The notes beneath the pieces were generated by a model, which saw only the letters and a list, made by a program, of their open reading frames with translations, made no database searches and was not told the DNA's origin. Below are positions 1-5,349 of a stretch of 5,349 nt of DNA, piece by piece (position 1 is the first letter of the stretch; every line of letters starts with the position of its first letter). Origin of the DNA: Hyphomicrobiales bacterium (GTDB lineage: Bacteria > Pseudomonadota > Alphaproteobacteria > Rhizobiales > GCA-2746425); NCBI GenBank assembly GCA_002746425.1, contig NVXB01000003.1:61883-67231 (forward strand), given 5' to 3'. Both the position numbers and the translations under genes were made by a program.

Positions 1-49
1 GCCCAAGCTAAATATAGGCCAACCAGCCGACTGAAATTAGGAAATAATT

Positions 50-814
50 ATGAAATTCTCCCCTCTTCGCCTTGCCAAACTGGCGCTCAGCTCTCTGATG
101 GGACTGATGATGTTGATGGCACCCGTGGCCGCAGGATCGTTGGATGCCACACAACAAGACGAAGTGCGCCAGATTATTCGCGAGTACCTGATCGAGAATC
201 CAGAAGTCATCGCCGAAGCGCTGGAAATGCTGGAAATTCGCAGCAAGCAAAAAGAAGAAAATGCCCGCAATGAGGCCCTTGCCAGCATGCAGGATTTGAT
301 TTTCAACTCCGACAAGCAGGTTGTGATGGGTAACCCGGACGGCGATGTGACGGTGGTTGAGTTCTTCGATTACAATTGCGGTTTTTGCAAACGCGCCCAT
401 AAAGACATGGTCGATTTGATGGCAGAAGACAAAGGCCTGCGCATTGTTCTCAAAGAGTTCCCGGTGCTGGGACAAGGCTCGGTTGAGGCGGCGCGCATTG
501 CCATTGCTCTCAACGCCATGGCCCCTGAGCTGTATGAAGAATTCCACATGAAATTGCTGCTCAATCCCGGCGCGGCCAATCTGGATAAAGCGCTGAATGT
601 GGCTGAGAGCCTCGGCGTTGATATCCAAGAGCTGGAATCCATTGTTAATTCTGAGCTGCCCTCGCAGACCATTCAGGAAGTTTATCAGATCGCCGATACG
701 CTGGGCCTGACCGGCACGCCATCCTATGTGATTGGCAAGCAGGTTGTGTTTGGCGCTGTTGGCGTAGAGCGGCTTCGTGCCAGCATTGCCGAAGCGCGCG
801 CCAATAAAAGCTGA
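50..814 (+). CDS. Secreted DsbA-family thiol-disulfide oxidoreductase (ScsC/Com1-like)
   Basis: A 254-residue periplasmic protein predicted to make, reduce or isomerise disulfide bonds in exported proteins. Residues 1-28 form a signal peptide: basic start (MKFSPLRLAK), hydrophobic core, likely cleavage after V26-A27-A28. Residues 31-80 are a charged helical segment (DEVRQIIREYLIENPEVIAE) resembling the N-terminal domain of ScsC/Com1-type proteins, which in characterised ScsC drives oligomerisation. The thioredoxin-fold part follows, with the active site C110-G-F-C113 after VVEFFDYN and the cis-proline loop T221-G-T-P224. The CGFC dipeptide is closer to the CGYC of isomerases than to the CPHC of E. 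coli DsbA, so isomerase or reductase activity is possible, but this is inference. The ATG at 50 is supported by AGGAA at 39-43, six bases upstream. The gene appears to be transcribed alone, with a terminator at 887-919. Family call is firm; exact substrate is unknown. Confidence 0.93.
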   Translation: MKFSPLRLAKLALSSLMGLMMLMAPVAAGSLDATQQDEVRQIIREYLIENPEVIAEALEMLEIRSKQKEENARNEALASMQDLIFNSDKQVVMGNPDGDVTVVEFFDYNCGFCKRAHKDMVDLMAEDKGLRIVLKEFPVLGQGSVEAARIAIALNAMAPELYEEFHMKLLLNPGAANLDKALNVAESLGVDIQELESIVNSELPSQTIQEVYQIADTLGLTGTPSYVIGKQVVFGAVGVERLRASIAEARANKS

Positions 815-886
815 AATCAGCGACGTTGATCGACTGTTCACAATTATAAATGTGACGGGTCGGGGCTAAAGCTATAAAGACGGTTT

Positions 887-919
887 GGGCGCAAATTTGT
901 TGCGCCCATTTCTTCTTTG
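887..919 (+). terminator. Intrinsic terminator after the DsbA-like gene
   Basis: GGGCGCAA (887-894) pairs perfectly with TTGCGCCC (900-907) around a five-base loop ATTTG, giving an 8-bp GC-rich stem. It is followed by a T-rich tract ATTTCTTCTTTG (908-919). This is the form of a Rho-independent terminator for the upstream gene, 73 bases after its stop codon. It ends only 14 bases before the ATG of the efflux gene at 934, so it could also influence that gene's leader transcript. Confidence 0.72.
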
Positions 920-933
920 AGAAAGTCCCCGCC

Positions 934-2124
934 ATGCCTACCGGCCTTTTCCGCCTTGCCGCCATTCTTGGTCTGCTATCTGCTGTTGGTCCCTTTGCGA
1001 TCGATATGTATTTGCCTGCCCTGCCCACCGTGGCCGAAGATTTGGACAGCTCCATCGCATCCGCGCAATTAACGCTGACATGGTATTTTATCGCTTTTGG
1101 CGCGGCGCAGCTGATTTACGGCCCGATGGCCGATCAGATTGGCCGCAAAAAACCTCTTTATCTTGGATTGGCCATTTTTATGTTGGGCTCTCTTGGCTGC
1201 GTTTTTGCACCAACCATGGACTGGCTTGCTGCGGCGCGCTTTGTGCAAGGCGCTGGTGCTGCCTCCTTAATGGTGGTGCCAAGGGCCATTGTGCGTGACA
1301 GATACACCGGCACCGAAGCCACACGATTGATGGCGCTTATCATGCTGGTGATCAGCGTATCGCCCATGCTTGCGCCGCTTGTTGGCAGCGGGTTGATTGC
1401 GGTTTGGGATTGGCGCGCCATTTTTGTGGCGCTGTGCGTCGCGGCGGCTTTCAGCCTGCTTATGACCGCCACCATGCTGCCAGAAACGCTGGAAAAGCAA
1501 AACCGGGTGCGTGTTAACGCCCGCTCGCTCATCAGCGGTGCCTCGATCTTGATCAAAGACCCGGCCTTTATGAGCCTGACCTTTATCGGCGGTTTTGGAC
1601 TTGCCAGTTTCTTCGTATTTTTGGCCAGTGCAAGCTTTGTCTATACCGGGCAGTTTGGCCTTTCCCCAGTAGAGTTCAGCCTCGCCTTTGCGGTCAATGC
1701 CGTCGGCTTTTTTGCCGCCTCGCAATTGGCACCAAACCTTGGTGCACGCTTCGGCATTATCAAAACCATCTCCATGGCATCCACAGGTTTTCTGTGCTGC
1801 GCGGCACTGCTGTTGGCGTTAACTCTGGCAGGCTATGGCACCCTGCCAGTCATCATTTTCCTGTTGTTTCTGGGCAATGGCTTTTTGGGTCTTATTTTCC
1901 CCACCACCATGGTTTTGGCATTGGAAGATCACGGTGAAATCGCGGGCCTTGCCTCTTCGCTGGGCGGCACATTTCAGATGGTAACGGGCGCGTTGATGAT
2001 TGTGGTTGTCAGCCCGTTTTTCGATGGCACTGCAACACCGATGATCGCCGCCATAACATTCTGCGCGGTCATCGCCTTCGCGCTAACACGGCTGGTGCTG
2101 CTCAGATTACCGCAGCAGGATTGA
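934..2124 (+). CDS. Bcr/CflA-type multidrug efflux transporter (MFS)
   Basis: A 396-residue inner-membrane drug:proton antiporter of the major facilitator superfamily, with the length and hydrophobic pattern of a 12-helix DHA1-type protein. The Bcr/CflA hallmark FAIDMYLPALP is at residues 21-31 in helix 1, including the membrane acidic residue D24. Motif A, GPMADQIGRKKPL, is at 63-75 in the loop between helices 2 and 3. A helix-4 motif-B-like stretch RFVQGAGAASLM begins at 102, with R117 further along. The antiporter motif C (SPMLAPLVG) is at 143-151 in helix 5. MLPETL at 181-186 ends the first half before a cytoplasmic loop. No in-frame ATG, GTG or TTG occurs between 934 and an upstream in-frame stop at 853-855, so 934 is the best start; the ribosome binding site (GAGAAAG, 919-925) is weak. 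The gene is convergent with ribB. The substrate cannot be deduced; bicyclomycin, chloramphenicol or sulfonamide export are known in the family. Confidence 0.93.
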   Translation: MPTGLFRLAAILGLLSAVGPFAIDMYLPALPTVAEDLDSSIASAQLTLTWYFIAFGAAQLIYGPMADQIGRKKPLYLGLAIFMLGSLGCVFAPTMDWLAAARFVQGAGAASLMVVPRAIVRDRYTGTEATRLMALIMLVISVSPMLAPLVGSGLIAVWDWRAIFVALCVAAAFSLLMTATMLPETLEKQNRVRVNARSLISGASILIKDPAFMSLTFIGGFGLASFFVFLASASFVYTGQFGLSPVEFSLAFAVNAVGFFAASQLAPNLGARFGIIKTISMASTGFLCCAALLLALTLAGYGTLPVIIFLLFLGNGFLGLIFPTTMVLALEDHGEIAGLASSLGGTFQMVTGALMIVVVSPFFDGTATPMIAAITFCAVIAFALTRLVLLRLPQQD

Positions 2125-2142
2125 GGCTAGGCCGTTCACTGC

Positions 2143-2211
2143 CCCAAGTCACAAACGTCCGTCATCCCAAATCGCAAACGCCTGTCATGCCAAGTCACAA
2201 ACCTCCGTCAT
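2143..2211. repeat. Three tandem 23-base repeats abutting element A
   Basis: Units at 2143-2165, 2166-2188 and 2189-2211 follow one another without spacer. Each has the form CCCAAGTCACAAAC..CC followed by GTCAT. Units 1 and 3 differ at two positions and units 1 and 2 at four. The last unit's CCGTCAT is also the beginning of the left arm of element A, and the next bases CCCAAG restart the unit before diverging. The array therefore looks like a tandem duplication that includes the edge of the palindromic element. Confidence 0.8.
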
Positions 2212-2313
2212 CCCAAGACTTGATCTTGGGATCCAGTCGGTGCTGAGGATTGAGACATTAGCACTCGTCACTGACCGTTTTCTGGATACCAAGATCAAGT
2301 CTTGGCATGACGG
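2205..2313. repeat. Composite palindromic element A (long inverted repeat)
   Basis: A 32-base left arm (2205-2236) and a 32-base right arm (2282-2313) are inverted repeats with two mismatches, separated by 45 bases. Each arm also contains its own small hairpin: CCCAAGA and TCTTGGG around CTTGA (2212-2230) on the left, and CCAAGA and TCTTGG around TCAAG on the right. The element lies in the convergent gap between the efflux gene and ribB, where it may serve as a transcription barrier, although no T-tract follows the stems. Element B at 4671-4776 is a second copy. Arms of this kind are widespread between genes in alphaproteobacteria; their origin here is not shown by the sequence. Confidence 0.9.
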
Positions 2314-2361
2314 CTGAGAGAGGCCAAACGCAGAGTATGCTGGAATGCTTAGCCCTAAGCC

Positions 2362-3483
2362 CTAACTATCCAACAAATCCGTCTCGACAATCGAAATGCC
2401 AAAGCCGTCTAGCCCAACATAGTGCCGCTTTTTGGAAGCCAGTAAGCGAATGGATGACACATCCAAATCACGCAGAATTTGTGCGCCCAGGCCAATCTCG
2501 CGCCAATCTTCTTCGCGCGTCTTGGTGGATGCGTGCTGCTCGGTCTCAGTTGACGCCATTGTCGGGCCGCGTGTTGCTCGGTCAGAATCGGCGGAAACAC
2601 CCACCGCGCCTTCGCGCAGATAGACCACAACTCCGCGTCCCTCACGGACAATCGCTGCCATTGAATTTTCAAGCGATTGATCGGTGCCAAACACATCACC
2701 CAGCACATTTTCAAGCTGCAAGCGTACCGGCACCGGCGCGCCATCGTGGATGTTGCCATAGACAAGCGCCAGATGCTGCATCGGGTCAAACGGGGTGCGG
2801 TATGAAATCGCTAGGGCCTTGCCAAAGCGGGTGTCCATGGTGCGCTCACCAACGCGCTCCACAAGGGTTTCGCGGCGCTGGCGATAGGCGATCAATTCGG
2901 CAACAGAAACCTGTCTGAGGCCATGTTCCTTGGCAAACGCAATGACATCCGGCCCGCGTTTAACGGTGCCATCATCATTGACCAGTTCGGAAATCACACC
3001 AACGGCGGGCAAATCGGCCAGCTGGCATAAATCAACAGCCGCTTCTGTGTGGCCGGAGCGGGTCAGAACGCCGCCTTCTCGCGCCACCAGCGGAAAGATG
3101 TGTCCAGGGCGCACAAAATCTGCCGCGCCCGCATTGGGGTTGGCCAAAGCGCGCACAGTGGAGCAGCGCTCAGCGGCGGAAATACCGGTCGTGGTGTCGT
3201 GGCGATAATCTACGGAGACGGTAAAAGCGGTGCTGTGCGGCGCATCATTATTGGCAACCATCGGATTGAGATGCAGGCGCACCGCTTCTTCTTTGCTCAG
3301 CGGCGCACAAACAATGCCACTGGTATAACGGATCATAAACGCCATTTTCTCTGGCGTGGCATGCACGGCGGCGACAATAAGATCGCCCTCATTTTCGCGA
3401 TCATCATCATCGGTTACAACCAGCATTTCGCCAGATTTGAAAGCCTCAATAGCCTGGCGCATGCGCAAGTTTTCGTCGTTCAT
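2362..3483 (-). CDS. ribB: 3,4-dihydroxy-2-butanone 4-phosphate synthase with degenerate GTP cyclohydrolase II-like domain (RibBX type)
   Basis: A 373-residue cytoplasmic riboflavin-pathway enzyme that converts ribulose 5-phosphate to 3,4-dihydroxy-2-butanone 4-phosphate and formate. Residues 6-201 are a complete DHBP synthase domain: the acidic metal-binding motif DDDDRENEGD at 25-34, RPGHIFPL at 125-132, GHTEAAVDL at 144-152 and SELVNDDGT at 165-173 with E166. Residues from about 208 to 370 resemble GTP cyclohydrolase II (EHLALV-like QHLALVYG, GDVFG at 262-266, GLGAQILRDL at 331-340, GLDGFGISIVE near the end). The zinc-binding cysteines expected right after GDVF are absent (GTDQSLENS instead), there is no cysteine anywhere in this domain, and the QEGRGIGL-like segment is replaced by REGAVGVSA. 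The second domain is therefore probably not a cyclohydrolase, matching the RibBX variant known in Proteobacteria. The start is 18 bases after the aroC stop, indicating an aroC-ribB operon. The ribosome binding site is weak. Confidence 0.95.
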   Translation of the reverse strand: MNDENLRMRQAIEAFKSGEMLVVTDDDDRENEGDLIVAAVHATPEKMAFMIRYTSGIVCAPLSKEEAVRLHLNPMVANNDAPHSTAFTVSVDYRHDTTTGISAAERCSTVRALANPNAGAADFVRPGHIFPLVAREGGVLTRSGHTEAAVDLCQLADLPAVGVISELVNDDGTVKRGPDVIAFAKEHGLRQVSVAELIAYRQRRETLVERVGERTMDTRFGKALAISYRTPFDPMQHLALVYGNIHDGAPVPVRLQLENVLGDVFGTDQSLENSMAAIVREGRGVVVYLREGAVGVSADSDRATRGPTMASTETEQHASTKTREEDWREIGLGAQILRDLDVSSIRLLASKKRHYVGLDGFGISIVETDLLDS

Positions 3484-3501
3484 ATGTCTTTATTTATCTC
3501 A

Positions 3502-4590
3502 TTATCCATTTTGCGCGCGGTGGCGCAGCAAATGATCTGCCAGAACGCAGGCCATCATCGCCTCGCCAATCGGCACGGCGCGAATCCCCACACACGGATC
3601 ATGACGCCCTTTGGTGAAGACATCCACCTCTTCTCCGCTGCGCGTCACACTTTGGCGCGGGGTCAGGATCGATGAGGTTGGTTTAACCGCAAAACGCGCC
3701 ACCACTGGCTCGCCAGAGGATATGCCGCCCAAAATACCGCCTGCCTTGTTGGACAAGAACCTTGGTTTGCCATTGTCGCCCATGCGCATTTCATCGGCGT
3801 TTTCTTCGCCCGTCAGCCGCGCGGCTTCAAAGCCAATGCCAATTTCCACGCCTTTGACAGCGTTGATCGACATGAAAGCCGAGGCGATATCCTGATCGAG
3901 CTTGCCATAGACCGGCGCGCCAAGGCCTACCGGCACATTCTCGGCGATGACTTCTACCACGGCACCAATGCTGGAGCCGGATTTGCGGATTTTATCGAGA
4001 TATTCTTCCCATTCTTTCGCAACAACCGGATCGGGGCAGAAGAACGGGTTGTTGTTGATCTCGTCCCAGTCCCAGCGGTTTCTATCAATTTTGATATCGC
4101 CAATTTGTACCAGTGCGCCGCGTACAGTCATCTCGCCAATGACTTTGCGGGCAATGCCACCAGCCGCCACACGGGCCGCCGTTTCGCGCGCAGATGAGCG
4201 CCCGCCGCCGCGATAATCGCGGATGCCGTATTTGGCATCATAGGTGTAGTCAGCGTGGCCGGGCCGATAGCGCTCTTTGATTTCGGAATAATCTTTGGAG
4301 CGCTGATCGGTGTTTTCAATCATCAGCGAAATCGGCGTGCCGGTTGTGCGCAATTCGCCGGTTTCTTCATCTGGAAACACACCGGATAGAATTTTCACCG
4401 CATCAGCTTCACGCCGCTGGGTGGTAAAGCGCGACTGGCCAGGTTTGCGCTTATCCAGCCATTGCTGAATGTCAGCTTCGGATACAATCAGGTTTGGCGG
4501 GCAGCCATCCACCACACAGCCCAGTGCGGGCCCGTGGCTCTCGCCCCAAGTGGTAACCCTGAATAAATGACCGAAACTGTTGTGAGACAT
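3502..4590 (-). CDS. aroC: Chorismate synthase
   Basis: A 362-residue cytoplasmic enzyme, normal length for the family, that converts 5-enolpyruvylshikimate 3-phosphate to chorismate using reduced FMN as cofactor, the last common step of aromatic biosynthesis. All family signatures are present: GESHGPALG at 16-24 with H19, KRKPGQSR at 47-54, RPGHADYT at 109-116 with H112, GGGRSSARETAARVAAG at 128-144, and the C-terminal RHDPCVGIRAVPIGEAM at 329-345 with D331. The ATG at 4588-4590 gives the standard N-terminus SHNSFGHLFRVTTWGESHG. The Shine-Dalgarno-like AAAAAGG sits rather far upstream, about 13 bases from the ATG. ribB follows 18 bases downstream on the same strand. The gene is intact; a possible promoter lies at 4622-4650. 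Confidence 0.98.
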   Translation of the reverse strand: MSHNSFGHLFRVTTWGESHGPALGCVVDGCPPNLIVSEADIQQWLDKRKPGQSRFTTQRREADAVKILSGVFPDEETGELRTTGTPISLMIENTDQRSKDYSEIKERYRPGHADYTYDAKYGIRDYRGGGRSSARETAARVAAGGIARKVIGEMTVRGALVQIGDIKIDRNRWDWDEINNNPFFCPDPVVAKEWEEYLDKIRKSGSSIGAVVEVIAENVPVGLGAPVYGKLDQDIASAFMSINAVKGVEIGIGFEAARLTGEENADEMRMGDNGKPRFLSNKAGGILGGISSGEPVVARFAVKPTSSILTPRQSVTRSGEEVDVFTKGRHDPCVGIRAVPIGEAMMACVLADHLLRHRAQNG

Positions 4591-4621
4591 ATGTTTTCAT
4601 CGCCTTTTTATCGTTGGCAGA

Positions 4622-4650
4622 TGTTTAAGCGAGGCCCGGCGGTTCGTCAA
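4622..4650 (-). promoter_or_regulatory. Possible sigma-70 type promoter for aroC-ribB
   Basis: On the minus strand, TTGACG (4650-4645) matches five of six bases of the -35 consensus. After a 17-base spacer comes TAAACA (4627-4622), a weak -10 match. This would start transcription near 4615, giving a leader of about 25 bases to the aroC ATG. Placement downstream of elements B and C, relative to aroC transcription, fits an independent aroC-ribB unit. The -10 box is poor, so this is tentative. Confidence 0.3.
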
Positions 4651-4670
4651 ATGTTACCCTACCCACTTGG

Positions 4671-4776
4671 CGTCATCCCAAGACTTGATCTTGGAATCCA
4701 GTGGAACACAGGGTTGAAGCGTTAGCATTTGCCATCAACCGTTTTCTGGATACCAAGATCAAGTCTTGGTATGACG
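4671..4776. repeat. Composite palindromic element B (second copy of element A type)
   Basis: Left arm 4671-4701 and right arm 4746-4776 are 31-base inverted repeats with two mismatches, separated by 44 bases. Each arm differs from the corresponding arm of element A by one base. The central regions also align in the same orientation, about 30 of 44 positions identical, including TTAGCA and ACCGTTTT. A and B are therefore two copies of one element of about 106-109 bases in direct orientation, not just similar hairpins. It lies upstream of aroC. Confidence 0.92.
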
Positions 4777-4845
4777 GAAGAGTGTGTGATCGTCTATTCC
4801 AGTTTATGCTGCCTTGTATCACCGCTCATCATCCCTAACCCACTT

Positions 4846-4974
4846 CCGTCATCCTCGGGCTTGACCCGGGGACCCATGCAACAATTTCGCGTGGAAAACT
4901 GATTTGGAAAACGCGCCGCTTCGCCATCAATCTCAAAAAAAGATGGGTCCCCGGGTCAAGCCCGAGGATGACGG
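4846..4974. repeat. Composite palindromic element C (perfect 32-base inverted repeat)
   Basis: Left arm 4846-4877 and right arm 4943-4974 are perfect 32-base reverse complements around a 65-base centre. Each arm begins CCGTCATCC like element A and carries an inner hairpin with the same CTTGA loop, but the stem is CCTCGGG/CCCGGGG instead of CCCAAGA/TCTTGGG. The central sequence is unrelated to A and B by eye. The element starts 25 bases after the stop codon of the histidine phosphatase gene and might shape its mRNA 3' end, although no T-tract follows. Confidence 0.93.
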
Positions 4975-4999
4975 TGCGAGAAGACAGTAGAAAAACGCC

Positions 5000-5349
5000 C
5001 TAAAACAAATCCAAACCTGATGCGCTAAAGCGGAAAACTTTGTCTTGCGGTGTGCTCAACGTTACCATTTCATGCGGTGGAATGTTGAGCAAGAAGCCAC
5101 GCACCACCCGGTTTACACCGCCATGGGAGACAATAACCGTGTCCGTATTTATCGCACCAATAATGTCTGAGACGCGGTCATACAGCGCCTCATAGCTTTC
5201 CCCGCCCTCAGGCGTGTAGGTATAGCGATCAATACCAAGCGTTTCGCGTTGAGCCGTAAAATCCCGGTCAACTTCGTCATGGCTGGCACCTTCAAACTCG
5301 CCAAAGGAGATTTCCATCAGGCGGTCATCGGTTTCATAGCCATCAACGG
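5000..5349 (-). CDS. Histidine phosphatase (phosphoglycerate mutase-like) family protein, 5' end outside window
   Basis: The C-terminal 115 or so residues of a histidine phosphatase superfamily enzyme. The reading frame stays open to the window edge (codons upstream of the internal ATG at 5317 read YETDDRL, typical of the family just before the following motif), so the true start and the N-terminal RHG catalytic motif lie beyond 5349. Visible family features, in order, are DDRLMEISFGEFEG, TPEGGESYEALYDRV with the conserved acidic GGES, and the second catalytic histidine in VIVSHGGVNRVVRG. Proteins of this kind dephosphorylate small phosphorylated metabolites; the substrate is not deducible. 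In related genomes I recall a phosphatase of this type lying between fabI and aroC, so fabI may be the next gene to the right, which is inference. The stop codon is TAG at 5002-5000. Confidence 0.93.
   Translation of the reverse strand, partial: VDGYETDDRLMEISFGEFEGASHDEVDRDFTAQRETLGIDRYTYTPEGGESYEALYDRVSDIIGAINTDTVIVSHGGVNRVVRGFLLNIPPHEMVTLSTPQDKVFRFSASGLDLF

Larger units (their letters stand above)
4591..4999. other. 409-base intergenic region, mostly repeats
   Basis: No credible gene is present between aroC and the histidine phosphatase gene. From left to right it holds a short aroC leader with a possible promoter (4591-4650), element B (4671-4776), a 69-base spacer in which I see nothing functional apart from a short flank shared with element B, element C (4846-4974), and 25 bases up to the phosphatase stop codon. 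Repeats A/B-type and C-type together fill more than half of it. Confidence 0.75.

Noticed and set aside
8..841. A long minus-strand open frame of 277 codons opposite the DsbA-like gene
   Set aside because: It is the antisense shadow of a well-supported gene with signal peptide, CGFC and cis-proline motifs; its own translation shows no recognisable domain.
845..878. TATAAA sequences at 845-850 and 873-878 as -10 boxes of an efflux-gene promoter
   Set aside because: Neither has a convincing -35 box at 16-18 bases; TTGATC at 826-831 is only 13 bases from the first, which is too close.
2307..2918. A plus-strand open frame of 203 codons starting inside element A and running opposite ribB
   Set aside because: Most of it overlaps ribB in antisense; the composition is irregular and arginine/proline-rich, and no family is recognisable.
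3049..3675. A plus-strand open frame of 208 codons across the aroC-ribB junction
   Set aside because: It lies opposite two conserved enzymes and has no family features of its own.
2205..4776. Elements A and B as terminal repeats of a transposon carrying aroC-ribB
   Set aside because: The enclosed genes are core housekeeping genes with no transposase, and element C, a different repeat, sits alone just outside; dispersed intergenic repeats explain the pattern better.
4846..4974. Elements A-C as a CRISPR array
   Set aside because: There are only three units, widely separated, each an inverted repeat rather than a direct repeat with regular spacers, and no cas gene is near.
4846..4974. Element C as a classical Rho-independent terminator of the phosphatase gene
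   Set aside because: The stem is strong, but no T-tract follows on the minus strand, so only a weaker role in mRNA 3' end formation can be suggested.

Overview
This looks like an ordinary chromosomal stretch of an alphaproteobacterium, most likely of the order Hyphomicrobiales (Rhizobiales). The assignment rests on protein style, moderate GC, an aroC-ribB pair with a histidine phosphatase gene upstream (an order I recall from that group), a ribB with a degenerate GTP-cyclohydrolase-II-like tail, and intergenic palindromes starting CGTCATCC, a style common in alphaproteobacterial genomes. The genus cannot be fixed from the window.

Layout. Positions 1-49 are a leader with a ribosome binding site. 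At 50-814 (+) is a secreted DsbA/ScsC/Com1-like thiol-disulfide protein, followed by a good intrinsic terminator at 887-919. At 934-2124 (+) is a Bcr/CflA-type drug efflux transporter of the major facilitator superfamily. The convergent gap 2125-2361 holds three tandem 23-base repeats that run into a long inverted repeat (element A). On the minus strand aroC (4590-3502) is followed after 18 bases by ribB (3483-2362), evidently one transcription unit. Upstream of aroC lies a 409-base intergenic region (4591-4999) with a possible aroC promoter, a second copy of the element-A type repeat (element B) and a third, different but structurally parallel inverted repeat (element C). The window ends inside a minus-strand histidine phosphatase gene (5349-5000, N-terminus missing).

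How the genes work together. AroC closes the shikimate pathway (chorismate for aromatic amino acids, folate, quinones). RibB makes the four-carbon precursor of riboflavin. Chorismate synthase needs reduced FMN, which derives from riboflavin, so their co-transcription has a plausible metabolic link, though this is inference. The DsbA-like protein and the efflux pump are separate units on the other strand.

The most interesting content is not a new protein system but the repeat family. Three composite palindromes lie within 2.8 kb; two are true copies in direct orientation that bracket aroC-ribB, and the third keeps the same small hairpin through compensatory base changes. No mobile-element gene, CRISPR array, tRNA or rRNA was seen. 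No coding region shows a frameshift or internal stop.
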